This document shows positions 43,452 through 52,296 of a DNA stretch of 64,000 nucleotides, in pieces. The notes below the pieces were generated by a model. The model was not told the origin of the DNA. It ran no database searches and saw nothing but the letters and a program-made list of their open reading frames with translations. A program made the position numbers and the translations under genes. The DNA is from JAVBLP01 sp031553505. GTDB lineage: Bacteria; Elusimicrobiota; Endomicrobiia; Endomicrobiales; Endomicrobiaceae. Location: positions 91,695-155,694 of the forward strand of contig JAVBLP010000005.1 of the NCBI GenBank assembly GCA_031553505.1, in the 5' to 3' direction. Every line of letters begins with the position of its first letter. Position 1 is the stretch's first letter.

Positions 43452-44279
43452 TTATTTGCTAGGCAAAGCCATTATTACGTTTTGTCCGTCGCCCATCATA
43501 TAAGTAGGCAATCTGCCGTCCCATTTTTCAATCCACTTCAGACCTATGATCTCTTTGTTAACAGACTGCCTTAAAAGCTGCTGCTTCTGGGCTTCCGCCT
43601 CTGCAAGGAGAATTTGCGTTTTCTTTTCTTCTTCAGCCTGCTTTCTCTGGTATTCCGCCTTTTTTACTTTTTGTTCTTCAATTTGTTTTTCTTCCACAAC
43701 TCTGTTAAATTCTGATGAAAAATCTATGTTTGTTATGTTCACGTTTTCAATTATTATGCTGTACGGGGCAAGTTTTTCCGAAAGCCTTGATTCTATCGAA
43801 GCTCTCAGGTTTTCGCGTTCTACGACAACCATTTCAACGGGAAGCTTTGAAATAGCCGCTTTTGCTGCTTCCTGCACGGCAGGCTCTATAACTTTCCATT
43901 GGTAATCGCTTCCTATATTTGTATGTATATCGTTTACCTTGCTGTAATCCGGCCTGAAATTTACGACAATAATCGCATGTACCGCCTGAAGGTCTTTGGA
44001 AGCGGAAGTTGCTTTGAATTCCTGCCTTTGCGTTTTAACGTCATAATTAACCACTTTATGCACAATCGGCACTTTAAAATAAGTACCTCTTGCGAAAGAT
44101 TCGGTCTGCCCGCTAATGATATTTATGCGCACTCCTACATATCCTACCGGAACCGTAAAAAAACTGCCGAAAAGAAAAGCTATAAGAGCAAAAATTATCG
44201 CAACAACAATAATAATGCCGATGTTTTTTTTCACCTCTTTGCCGCTGAAATTTGCTACTTCCGGCTTAAAAACGTTCAT
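43452..44279 (-). CDS. Prohibitin-like SPFH/Band 7 membrane protein
   Basis: A 275-residue protein: short N-terminus, one membrane helix (about 20-43), SPFH domain (about 44-200) with VPVGYVGVRI, FKVPIVHKVVNYDVKTQRQEF and NVNITNIDFSSEFNRVVEEKQIEEQ, then a long coiled coil rich in Ala, Glu, Gln and Lys (about 200-240). The family forms large cages in the membrane that often control FtsH; ftsH is in this window, but not adjacent. AAAGGAGG precedes the start. It is a single-gene unit. Confidence 0.9.
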   Translation of the reverse strand: MNVFKPEVANFSGKEVKKNIGIIIVVAIIFALIAFLFGSFFTVPVGYVGVRINIISGQTESFARGTYFKVPIVHKVVNYDVKTQRQEFKATSASKDLQAVHAIIVVNFRPDYSKVNDIHTNIGSDYQWKVIEPAVQEAAKAAISKLPVEMVVVERENLRASIESRLSEKLAPYSIIIENVNITNIDFSSEFNRVVEEKQIEEQKVKKAEYQRKQAEEEKKTQILLAEAEAQKQQLLRQSVNKEIIGLKWIEKWDGRLPTYMMGDGQNVIMALPSK

Positions 44280-44353
44280 GGCTGCCTCCTTTAGATTTAT
44301 TTGGGGTTTTTATTATAGCAAAATCCAGTTTTTTGTAAATAAAAATCTTTTAT

Positions 44354-44382
44354 TTGAGCTTTATTGTCGAAAAATATATAAT
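44354..44382 (+). promoter_or_regulatory. Promoter of thiL-tsaE-tsaB
   Basis: TTGAGC (44354-44359) and a perfect TATAAT (44377-44382) with 17 bp between them; AAAGGATGGG precedes the ATG at 44406. Confidence 0.65.
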
Positions 44383-44405
44383 TATCGAAGTAAAAAGGAT
44401 GGGTT

Positions 44406-45401
44406 ATGAAAAAAAAATACACAATAAACACAATAGGTGAATTCGGCTTTATAGATATTATAAAGAAACGCTATTCTTCCAATAAACATAATAAAAATAT
44501 CATTACACATATAGGAGATGACGCTTTTTGTTTCAAATCGGGAAAAGAAGCTCTATGCGTGACAAAAGATATGCTTATTGAAGATGTTCATTTTAAGCAA
44601 GATTGGACAACGCCTTATGATTTAGGCCGCAAAGCCGTTGAAATCAATATCAGCGATATTGCAGCGATGGGCGCGGTAAAACCAAAATATGTGTTTGTCG
44701 GTTTAGGTATGCCTTCTTTCATTTCTTTGAAATATGCTGAAAAGCTTTATAAAGGCATTCAAGATACTTGTGATAAATACGGCGCTTTTATAGCGGGCGG
44801 CGATACGGTAAAATCCGATAAAATAGTTATATCTGTTACGGTTGTCGGTGCTTGCAAGCCTTCCGAAATCGTTAACAGAAACGGCGCCAAATCAGGCGAT
44901 TTTATAGGCGTTACCGGAACATTCGGGGATGTCGGCGCCGGCGTTGACTTATTGTACAAATACGGCGTAAGACGAAAATATAATGCAGATGAAAAAATTC
45001 TTATAGCCAAACAAAATTTGCCGCAGGCAAGGATAAAAGAAGCGCGGATAATTGCGAAATACGCTTCTTCAATGACTGACGCTTCCGACGGTTTGTATGT
45101 ATCTGTAGAATTGCTTGCTAAAGAATCCAAACGGGGAGCCGATATATCTTTGGAAAAAGTACCGGTGTCTTTACAACTGAAAGAAATTGTAAAAAACGCA
45201 AGCAAATGCATTAATTATGCTTTGTTTGGCGCCGAAGATTTTGAACTTGTTTTTACTGTGCCTCAAAACAAAGCAGACGCCCTTAAAAGAAAGCTTCCCG
45301 GCATTTCATATATAGGCAGAATAAACTCTTCAAAAAAGGTAAAATACTTTCACAATGGAAAAATGCAAAACGTCAAATATAAAGGCTTTAAACATTTCTA
45401 A
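44406..45401 (+). CDS. thiL: Thiamine-monophosphate kinase
   Basis: A 331-residue enzyme making thiamine diphosphate. It shows GEFGFIDIIKKRY, THIGDDAFCF, VTKDMLIEDVHF, NISDIAAMGAVKPKYVFVGLG, IAGGDTVKSDKIVISVTVVG and SMTDASDGL. All metal-binding Asp clusters are present. It heads an operon with two tRNA threonylcarbamoyladenosine genes, overlapping tsaE by 47 bp, an order seen in other bacteria. Confidence 0.94.
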   Translation: MKKKYTINTIGEFGFIDIIKKRYSSNKHNKNIITHIGDDAFCFKSGKEALCVTKDMLIEDVHFKQDWTTPYDLGRKAVEINISDIAAMGAVKPKYVFVGLGMPSFISLKYAEKLYKGIQDTCDKYGAFIAGGDTVKSDKIVISVTVVGACKPSEIVNRNGAKSGDFIGVTGTFGDVGAGVDLLYKYGVRRKYNADEKILIAKQNLPQARIKEARIIAKYASSMTDASDGLYVSVELLAKESKRGADISLEKVPVSLQLKEIVKNASKCINYALFGAEDFELVFTVPQNKADALKRKLPGISYIGRINSSKKVKYFHNGKMQNVKYKGFKHF

Positions 45402-45819
45402 AAAATCCGTCTTTAACGCGAAAACTCCGGAAGATACGAGGGAACTTGGCAGACAATTTGCATCTTTGCTTAAAAAAGGTGATATCGTATTTTTAAAAGG
45501 CACGCTCGGGAGCGGTAAAACTACCTTTTCGCAGGGCGTAGTAAAAGCTTTTGGAAACAAAGGTTTTGCGAGAAGCTCGAGCTTTATGATTGTAAATGAG
45601 TATGAAGCCGGCGAATCAAAACTTTTCCATATGGATTTATACAGGCTCGAACCCGCCAGCGTTTGGGATATAGGCATTGAAGAGTATCTTTACGGCGAAA
45701 ACATATCGCTTATTGAGTGGGCCGAGAGGCTTATGGGAGCTGAAAATGACAGCCACTGGGACGTGTTGATAGAAGATGCCGTTGAAGGCAGAAAAATAAC
45801 AATAGAGAAAAGAAAATGA
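45355..45819 (+). CDS. tsaE: tRNA t6A synthesis ATPase TsaE
   Basis: The 154-residue P-loop protein helps TsaB and TsaD make threonylcarbamoyladenosine at position 37 of tRNAs. Motifs are LKGTLGSGKTTFSQGVV (Walker A), SSSFMIVNEYE, FHMDLYRLE and ISLIEWAERL. Its 5' end overlaps thiL by 47 bp; the start could lie a little downstream, but no better ATG in frame is visible. It overlaps tsaB by 4 bp. Confidence 0.94.
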   Translation: MEKCKTSNIKALNISKKSVFNAKTPEDTRELGRQFASLLKKGDIVFLKGTLGSGKTTFSQGVVKAFGNKGFARSSSFMIVNEYEAGESKLFHMDLYRLEPASVWDIGIEEYLYGENISLIEWAERLMGAENDSHWDVLIEDAVEGRKITIEKRK

Positions 45820-46466
45820 AAATTTTAGCGGTAGAAACTTCAGGCAAAACATTCAGCATAGCGTTAAATGATAACGGCAAAACCGTAGCGGAGTTTTTTT
45901 ATGACAACGGGCATATACACTCGGAAATGATTGTCCCGGCTATTGAAAAAATACTTAAAGATACGGGAAACGATTATAAAAACATAGATTCTTTTGCAGT
46001 TTCAACCGGTCCCGGCAGCTTCACAGGGATAAGGGTAGGTATGACTGCCGTAAAAACACTCGCGCAAACGCTTAAAAAACCCGTAATTGCGGTAAACTCT
46101 CTGGAAATACTTGAAAAAGCCTTTGATATAAAAGGCTTAAAAATTATTGCAGCGATAGACGCCTTAAGGGATGAAGTGTATGTGAAATCCGGTAATAATG
46201 TAGCTATAAAAAGCATAGAAGCTTTTTGTAAATCTCTTAAAAAATATAAAAATAAAGTTTTAGTTGCCGGTAACGCCGCAATTTCTTATAAAGCCGTTAT
46301 TTTAAAGCATTTAGGCGCGTCCGCAGTATCGCTGCCCGAAAGTTTTTTGTTTCCAAAAGCATCCGTTTTAGGAACTTTGGCGCAAAAGATGAATGGTGAA
46401 AGCTTTTCCAAAACAGAACCTCTTTATATCCGCCGCTCATGGGCGGAAGAAAGTAAACAGAAATAA
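45816..46466 (+). CDS. tsaB: tRNA t6A synthesis protein TsaB
   Basis: The 216-residue ASKHA-fold protein is the scaffold partner of TsaD. It begins MKILAVETSGKTFSIAL and has SEMIVPAIEKIL and FAVSTGPGSFTGIRVGMTAVKTLA, diagnostic for TsaB. The C-terminal part is shorter and variable, as usual. TsaD itself is not in the window. No terminator is evident in the following 172 bp. Confidence 0.94.
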   Translation: MKILAVETSGKTFSIALNDNGKTVAEFFYDNGHIHSEMIVPAIEKILKDTGNDYKNIDSFAVSTGPGSFTGIRVGMTAVKTLAQTLKKPVIAVNSLEILEKAFDIKGLKIIAAIDALRDEVYVKSGNNVAIKSIEAFCKSLKKYKNKVLVAGNAAISYKAVILKHLGASAVSLPESFLFPKASVLGTLAQKMNGESFSKTEPLYIRRSWAEESKQK

Positions 46467-46638
46467 ATATTAGTTTTAGACGCAAAACTGCTAAAAACCT
46501 CCAAAAAATTATTTAAAGAGTTTTTCAAATTTGTTATAATAACGCCATAAAACCCTTTTATTCTCAAAAAAACCAATTAATCCGTTACAAACCAACTAAA
46601 AAACAGGTATAAAATCTATAATAAAAAAGGCGGTGCTG
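46467..46638 (+). promoter_or_regulatory. AT-rich region upstream of the P-type ATPase
   Basis: This stretch holds a good -10 box (TATAAT within TTGTTATAATAAC near 46540) but no clear -35 box, followed by an AT-rich leader of about 90 nt. AAGGCGG ends 5 bp before the ATG at 46639. No gene or stable hairpin was seen. Confidence 0.4.
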
Positions 46639-49284
46639 ATGAAATGGACACAGGAAAAGCTTGAAGATATTTTTAAGTTTTTGTACACAGACCCCAAAAA
46701 AGGCCTTACAAACAAACAGGTTAGCGAAATTCAGGAATCTCAAGGCTTAAACGAATTTGAAGAAGAAAAAAAAGAAAGCGTCTTTGTAAAAGTTTTACAT
46801 TCCTTGTCAGACCTCACAACAATTATTCTTTTAGTAGCCGCAGGCATATCCGGTTTCTTGGCAGTTAAAACCGGTGAAGGCTATTCCGAGCCTGTAGTTA
46901 TACTTGCCATTGTCATTATCAACACGATTTTAAGCCTTAAGCAGGAGTTGGGTGCCGAGAAGGCTTTGGAAGCGCTTAAGAATATGAATACCGACACTAC
47001 CCTTGTTATAAGAAACGGCGCCAAGGAAATGCTTGACGTCAAACAGCTTGTGCCGGGCGATATTTTAGAACTTGAAGCAGGCGATATGGTGCCCGCTGAC
47101 GCAAGAATAATAGAAAGCAACGGCTTAAAAGTTGACGAGGCAGTTTTAACGGGTGAAAGCGTTCCCGTTGAAAAAGACGCTGGCGCAAAAATTGAAGAAA
47201 ACGCTCCTCTCGGAGACAGGCTTAATATGCTTTTTTCGAGCTGTCTTATCACAAACGGAAGAGCTTTAGCGGTAGTTGTTGCAACAGGCATGAATACCGA
47301 AGTCGGCAAAATAGCAGGACTTTTAAATAAAACAAAAAAATCAAAAACTCCCCTGCAGGAAAGATTATCGCACATAGGAAAAATAATGACCGTCGTGGCT
47401 TTAGTTTCGGCCGCGGCATTGTTTTTCATGGGGCTTTCACGCGGCGAAGCCGTTATGGATATGCTTATGCTTGCCGTATCGCTTGCCGTTGCCGCCGTGC
47501 CGGAAACGCTTATGGTTATAGTTACTATATCGTTGGCTTACGGCGTGCAGAATATGGCAAGGAAAAACGCGATTATCCGCAAAATAAACGCTGTTGAAAC
47601 TTTAGGAAACACGTCCGTTATATGTTCCGATAAAACAGGCACGCTTACCCAAAACCGAATGATTATAAAAGCTGTTTGGGCTGCCGGGCATAATCCTAAA
47701 AAAGCTGAAGATGATTTCGAACTAGTTGAACACCACCTTCTTGCGATACTCAGCCTTGCAAATAACGCGACAATAGAGAAAAAAGACGGTATTGAAAAGG
47801 TTATCGGCGATCCTACCGAAACGGCAATTATACGCCTTTTGCAGGAAAAAGGAACATCTAAAAAAGAGCTTCAGGAAAAATATCCGAGAGTGTTTGAAAT
47901 ACCGTTCGATTCCGAAAGAAAACTTATGACTACCGTTCATCATCTTGAAAGCGGCGGTTATATTTCAATCACAAAAGGTGCCATAGATAAAATCCCCGTT
48001 ACCAAAAGTGAAGCATCCAAAGAAAAAATAATGAGTGTTCACGATGAATTTGCCGGCAGGGTATTAAGAGTTATCGCGGTAGCAGAAAAGCATTATGACA
48101 AACTCCCTAAAGACTTAACCGCCCAGGAACTTGAAAAAGACCTTACGTTTGTAGGGCTTGTAGGAATGATAGATCCGCCTAGGGAAGAAAGTGTCAAAGC
48201 CGTAGCGGCTGCAAAAAAAGCCGGCATAAAAACCGTTATGATTACAGGCGACCATGTGATGACGGCTTCCGCTATTGCAAAGGAAATAGGCATACTCGGA
48301 CAGGGCGATAAAACGATATCCGGAGAAGAACTGCAAAAAGTTTCCGATGAGGAACTGACAAAAAATGTTAAACATTACGCCGTTTACGCGAGAGTAAGCC
48401 CTGAAGATAAAATAAGAATTGTGCAGGCATGGAAAGCCAATAATGAAATAGTAGCGATGACAGGCGACGGCGTAAATGACGCTCCGGCGCTTAAAGCCGC
48501 AGATGTCGGCACTGCAATGGGCATAACCGGCACGGATGTGGCAAAAAATGCCGCGGAAATGATTTTAATGGATGATAATTTTGCGACTATTGTTGCGGCG
48601 GTAAAAGAAGGAAGAAAGGTTTATGACAATATAAGAAAGACCGTTTATTTCCTTTTAAGCTGTAATATTTCAGAAATATTGATAATGATTTTGGCATTTG
48701 TTTTAAATTTTGGAATTCCGGTAGTGGCTATACAACTGCTGCTTATCAACGTTGTTGCTGACGGTATTCCCGGATTTGCGCTCAGCAGGGAAGGAGCTGA
48801 AGACGACTTGATGGACAGAAAACCCATACCAAAGGGTACAAGCATATTTGCTTATGGTTTTGCCAGAAGGATAATGGTGATGGCAATCGTGTTTACAATA
48901 ATAACGCTTGCAGGTTTTTACATAGGCAAGTTTGTGACAATTTCGGCAAGCGGTATACAGGCTTCTCATCTAGTAGGCCAGACTATGGCTTTCCTTATTT
49001 TGGGTTTTTCGTCCGTAATACACATATTTAATGTCAGAAGCAATAAAAAATCCATATTTAAACTCGGGTGGATGTCAAATAAACCGTTGTTTTGGTGCTC
49101 GATGCTTTCGATAGCGATTATGTTTGCCGTAGCGCTTATACCGCCTGTGGCAAGTATATTTTATCTTGTTAAAATAAGTTTAATACACTGGATAATAGTT
49201 ATACTTTTGTCCGTATTTCCTCTTGTCGTAGTCGAATTGCAAAAACATTTTTTACGTCATACGATAAGATATGATGTAAAATAA
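46639..49284 (+). CDS. P2-type cation-transporting ATPase (Ca2+-ATPase-like)
   Basis: About 881 residues from ATG 46639, chosen over GTG 46633 because AAGGCGG would overlap the latter. It has the N-terminal cation-ATPase domain, actuator motif LTGESVPVEK, phosphorylation motif CSDKTGTLTQNR, nucleotide-domain KGAIDKIP, MITGDHVMTA and hinge TGDGVNDAPALKAADVG. The transport helices show SCNISEI (M5) and NVVADGIP (M6), near the Ca2+ site II pattern, while M4 reads VAAVPETLMV instead of the usual PEGLP. Ca2+ export is likely, but Mn2+ or another cation cannot be excluded. Confidence 0.88.
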   Translation: MKWTQEKLEDIFKFLYTDPKKGLTNKQVSEIQESQGLNEFEEEKKESVFVKVLHSLSDLTTIILLVAAGISGFLAVKTGEGYSEPVVILAIVIINTILSLKQELGAEKALEALKNMNTDTTLVIRNGAKEMLDVKQLVPGDILELEAGDMVPADARIIESNGLKVDEAVLTGESVPVEKDAGAKIEENAPLGDRLNMLFSSCLITNGRALAVVVATGMNTEVGKIAGLLNKTKKSKTPLQERLSHIGKIMTVVALVSAAALFFMGLSRGEAVMDMLMLAVSLAVAAVPETLMVIVTISLAYGVQNMARKNAIIRKINAVETLGNTSVICSDKTGTLTQNRMIIKAVWAAGHNPKKAEDDFELVEHHLLAILSLANNATIEKKDGIEKVIGDPTETAIIRLLQEKGTSKKELQEKYPRVFEIPFDSERKLMTTVHHLESGGYISITKGAIDKIPVTKSEASKEKIMSVHDEFAGRVLRVIAVAEKHYDKLPKDLTAQELEKDLTFVGLVGMIDPPREESVKAVAAAKKAGIKTVMITGDHVMTASAIAKEIGILGQGDKTISGEELQKVSDEELTKNVKHYAVYARVSPEDKIRIVQAWKANNEIVAMTGDGVNDAPALKAADVGTAMGITGTDVAKNAAEMILMDDNFATIVAAVKEGRKVYDNIRKTVYFLLSCNISEILIMILAFVLNFGIPVVAIQLLLINVVADGIPGFALSREGAEDDLMDRKPIPKGTSIFAYGFARRIMVMAIVFTIITLAGFYIGKFVTISASGIQASHLVGQTMAFLILGFSSVIHIFNVRSNKKSIFKLGWMSNKPLFWCSMLSIAIMFAVALIPPVASIFYLVKISLIHWIIVILLSVFPLVVVELQKHFLRHTIRYDVK

Positions 49285-49286
49285 AC

Positions 49287-49314
49287 TTGACAAAAATAGT
49301 TAATTTGTTAGAAT
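49287..49314 (+). promoter_or_regulatory. Promoter of the T-box leuA unit
   Basis: TTGACA (49287-49292) and TAGAAT (49309-49314) with a 16-bp spacer lie just after the P-type ATPase stop codon and about 40 bp before the T-box leader. Confidence 0.7.
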
Positions 49315-49349
49315 ACTGTAACAATCTGCTCATTTAAAAATGTTGTTTA

Positions 49350-49680
49350 AAAACTGTGATAAGGAATAGTAGGTTTTATCAAAGATTGAGGTTTACGAAC
49401 CTCCAGAGAGCAGCCGGCTGGTGCAAGGCTGTATCTAAGAAAAACCGAACTCACCTTTGAGTTGCAGACTGAAAGCTTGAAAAAGCCAGTAAGTTTTGCC
49501 GGCAGCCGACCGTTAAATGTATCTTTTGATACCAGGCAGGACATGATAGTGTCCGTAAAGAGCGCCAAATAAGATTTTTTCCGAAAGGCGAATTAGAGTG
49601 GTACCGCGCAGGGGGGCAAAACCTCCAAAATTAAAAATTCAAATCTGCGTCTCTAAAAAAGAGACGCAGATTTTTTATTT
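49350..49680 (+). promoter_or_regulatory. T-box riboswitch, leucine specifier, upstream of leuA
   Basis: The leader has the T-box landmarks in order: a start with AAGGAATAGTAG, the AGAGAG and GGCTGGTG elements of stem I (49405-49423), the specifier region GAACTCACC with CTC at 49450-49452 (a Leu codon), and the conserved T-box AGAGTGGTACCGCG (49595-49608). A terminator follows at 49641-49677. Uncharged tRNA-Leu is expected to bind and favour the antiterminator, so leuA is read when leucine is short. The 100 bp between terminator and start holds two small hairpins of unclear role. Confidence 0.92.
49641..49677 (+). terminator. Conditional terminator of the leucine T-box
   Basis: AAATCTGCGTCTCT (49641-49654) and AGAGACGCAGATTT (49660-49673) form a 14-bp stem followed by T-rich sequence; it competes with the T-box antiterminator. 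Confidence 0.92.
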
Positions 49681-49781
49681 TTGTATGGGAAAGCAGCTAT
49701 GCTGACGTGTATGGGGCATTAAGAAGTAAAGCGGCAAAACCGCTCAAATAAAGCACCTGATGCTTAAAAGGAGGGGTGATT

Positions 49782-51434
49782 ATGAATCACACAAAGTACA
49801 AGAAATTTCCGAAGTTTGAATTTAAGGAAAGAACATGGCCTGACAAAGAACTTGTAAAAGCGCCTGTTTGGTGCAGTACAGATCTTCGTGACGGCAATCA
49901 AGCCCTCCAAGTGCCTATGACTTTGGAACAAAAAATAGAGTTTTATAAATTTTTGGTGAGGATAGGTTTTAAGGAAATAGAAGTTTCGTTCCCGTCAGCT
50001 TCCGATACCGAATATAAGCTGATAAGAAGGCTGATAGAAGAAAATTTAATACCTGACGATGTTACTGTACAGGTGTTTACGCAGGCAAGGGAACATTTAA
50101 TCGAAAAAACTTTTGAATCCGTAGAAGGCATTAAAAAAGTTATAGTGCATTTGTATAACTCTACATGCCCTATGCACAGGGATTGGGTGTTTAACAAAAG
50201 TAAAGAAGAAGTAAAACAAATGGCCGTGGAAGGCGCTGAAATGTTTCAGAAATACGGTGAAAAGTACGGAATTGAAAGATTCAGGTTTCAATATTCGCCT
50301 GAAACTTTTAACGCTACCGAAATGGATTTCGCGCTGGATATCTGCAACTCCGTTTTAGATATCTGGAAACCTGTGCCTGGCAGAAAACATATTATTAACC
50401 TTCCGGAAACCGTGCAGTACACTACTCCGAACGTGTATGCGGACCAGATAGAATATATGTGCAATAACTTAAAATACCGTGAAAATGTTGTAGTGAGCCT
50501 GCACACGCATAATGACAGAGGGACCGGTATTGCGGCAAGCGAACTTGCAATTTTAGCCGGCGCGGACAGGGTTGAAGGCACATTGTTCGGTAATGGTGAA
50601 CGCACCGGAAATGCCGATTTGATGGTAATGGCGATGAATTTTTATATGCAGGGTATAGACCCGGGTCTTGATTTTTCAAATATTGATGAAGTTGTAAAAG
50701 AGTACAGAAGCTTTACACAGATGGATGTGCATCCAAGGCATCCGTACGCCGGAGAGCTTGTTTTTACTGCATTTTCAGGTTCGCATCAGGACGCGATAAA
50801 AAAAGGTATGGAAAAAATAGGCTGCAACTATAAAACCTGGCAAATGCCGTATTTGATTATTGACCCTAAAGACGTCGGCAGAAACTACGAAGCTATAATC
50901 AGGATAAATTCGCAATCCGGAAAAGGTGGCGTGTTTTATATTCTCGAACAGAACTTTGGGATAAAAGTTCCGATGAAAGCTATGCAGCAGGAATTTGGAA
51001 ATAAAACTACCGAAGTTTCTGACAGCGGCAATAAAGAACTGAAACCTGAAGAAATTTACGATTTGTTCAGGCAGGAATATGTAAATATAGATTCGCCTGT
51101 GGCATTGATAAGATTTGAAGAAAAAATTAACGGGGAAAGTTCAGTTTTCGCTGAAATATCAGTTAATGGTAAAGCAAAAACTGTAAATGAAAAAGGCAAC
51201 GGCATAATTGAAGCTTTCTGTAAGGCAATATCAAAGGAATTAAATATTTCTTTTGACGTTAAGGATTACAGCGAACACGCTTTGGAAGACGGCGCGAAGT
51301 CGAAAGCTATAACGTATGTGCATATTACGGACTCCGCGGGAAAAGCATATTTTGGCGCCGGAATAAGCCAAAGTATAAGTAAATCCTCAATAAAAGCTCT
51401 TATAAGCGCCGTAAACAGGATGATTAAAAAATAG
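49782..51434 (+). CDS. leuA: 2-isopropylmalate synthase, long (LeuA2-like) type
   Basis: The enzyme condenses acetyl-CoA and 2-oxoisovalerate, the first step of leucine synthesis. About 550 residues: catalytic barrel with STDLRDGNQAL, SLHTHNDRGTG (metal His pair) and GNGERTGNADL, then the LeuA dimer domain responsible for leucine feedback (about 420-550). The sequence fits the long fungal/actinobacterial-type LeuA2 group rather than the E. coli-like form. ATG 49782 is preferred, since AAAGGAGGGG ends 5 bp before it and would overlap the upstream GTG. Regulated by the leucine T-box. No other leu genes are here. Confidence 0.93.
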   Translation: MNHTKYKKFPKFEFKERTWPDKELVKAPVWCSTDLRDGNQALQVPMTLEQKIEFYKFLVRIGFKEIEVSFPSASDTEYKLIRRLIEENLIPDDVTVQVFTQAREHLIEKTFESVEGIKKVIVHLYNSTCPMHRDWVFNKSKEEVKQMAVEGAEMFQKYGEKYGIERFRFQYSPETFNATEMDFALDICNSVLDIWKPVPGRKHIINLPETVQYTTPNVYADQIEYMCNNLKYRENVVVSLHTHNDRGTGIAASELAILAGADRVEGTLFGNGERTGNADLMVMAMNFYMQGIDPGLDFSNIDEVVKEYRSFTQMDVHPRHPYAGELVFTAFSGSHQDAIKKGMEKIGCNYKTWQMPYLIIDPKDVGRNYEAIIRINSQSGKGGVFYILEQNFGIKVPMKAMQQEFGNKTTEVSDSGNKELKPEEIYDLFRQEYVNIDSPVALIRFEEKINGESSVFAEISVNGKAKTVNEKGNGIIEAFCKAISKELNISFDVKDYSEHALEDGAKSKAITYVHITDSAGKAYFGAGISQSISKSSIKALISAVNRMIKK

Positions 51435-51453
51435 TTATTTTTGCGGATAAACG

Positions 51454-51486
51454 AAAGCCTCTGTATGAACTGCAGAGGCTTTTTTA
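51454..51486 (+). terminator. Terminator of leuA
   Basis: AAAGCCTCTG and CAGAGGCTTT pair around a 9-nt loop and are followed by TTT. Confidence 0.9.
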
Positions 51487-51538
51487 ATTTATTGTATTTT
51501 TTGTTATTATTTAAAAAACATAAAAACGGAGGAGTATG

Positions 51539-52099
51539 ATGACAGAAAAAGAAAAGATGCTTAAAGGCCTTGAATACGACGCTTCAGACTCCGGGCTCAG
51601 AGAAGTATTCCACCGTGCGAAAGATATTTTAAAAGAGTTTAACGCAACCGGCACAAAGGAGACAGAAAAAAGGCAGGAATGCCTTAAAAAACTTTTTGGC
51701 GGCATCGGAAGCAATCTGTATATCGAACCTCCCTTTTACTGCGATTACGGGGAAAATATTTTTTTCGGCAATAATGTATATATGAATGTTAACTGCGTAG
51801 TTTTGGATTGCGCTAAAATTACGGTAGGTAATAATGTTATGTTTGGGCCGGGAGTCCAGATATACGCCGCTTCGCATCCCCTAAAAGCAAGCGAGAGGAT
51901 TGTAAACGGTAAGATTATCGATACATCAAGCCCGATAAGGATCGGTGATGACGTTTGGATAGGAGGGAACGCGATAGTTTTGCCCGGAGTGACAATCGGC
52001 GATAATGTTGTAATAGGTTCCGGCAGCGTTGTTACGAAAGATATTCCTTCCGGTTCTTTGGCGGTGGGCAGCCCTTGTAAGGTTATTAAGAAGTTATAA
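51539..52099 (+). CDS. Maltose/galactoside O-acetyltransferase-type enzyme
   Basis: A 186-residue acetyl-CoA-dependent acetyltransferase of the LacA/Maa/NodL group. The N-terminal Maa domain begins TEKEKMLKGLEYDASD, and the beta-helix has FFGNNVYMNVNCVVLDC, ASHPLKASER (catalytic His) and IGGNAIVLPGVTIGDNVVIGSG. It acetylates a sugar or similar hydroxyl acceptor. The second ATG of a pair (51539) is better spaced from GGAGGA. Its stop is 3 bp before a palindromic element that fills the gap to the next gene. Confidence 0.92.
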   Translation: MTEKEKMLKGLEYDASDSGLREVFHRAKDILKEFNATGTKETEKRQECLKKLFGGIGSNLYIEPPFYCDYGENIFFGNNVYMNVNCVVLDCAKITVGNNVMFGPGVQIYAASHPLKASERIVNGKIIDTSSPIRIGDDVWIGGNAIVLPGVTIGDNVVIGSGSVVTKDIPSGSLAVGSPCKVIKKL

Positions 52100-52102
52100 A
52101 GG

Positions 52103-52289
52103 CAAGTAATAAATAACAATTAATGAGTAACAATTTTATGTCATTCTGCGGCGCTGCTTTTAAGTGTTCGCAAAATCTAGTTTTTAGCCTTTATTTACCT
52201 GCAATTTAGATGGATTCTGCAACTCTTTCAGAGTGCAGAATCACGGACATAAAACAACTTTTCCATTTTTCGCTATTAATTATTACTTG
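52103..52289. repeat. 187-bp imperfect palindromic (MITE-like) element
   Basis: Ends are CAAGTAATA (52103-52111) and TATTACTTG (52281-52289), perfect 9-bp terminal inverted repeats. Further nested pairs are TTTTATGTC (52135-52143) with GACATAAAA (52246-52254), and ATTCTGC (52143-52149) with GCAGAAT (52236-52242). A separate hairpin with GATTCTGCA and TGCAGAATC arms lies at 52213-52242. It fills almost the whole gap between two convergent stop codons. No transposase is present. Confidence 0.6.
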
Positions 52290-52296
52290 GTTGTTG

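Noticed and set aside
49699..49722. A seven-codon leader peptide (MLTCMGH) between the T-box and leuA
   Set aside because: It has a single Leu codon and no ribosome binding site; the T-box already explains leucine control.
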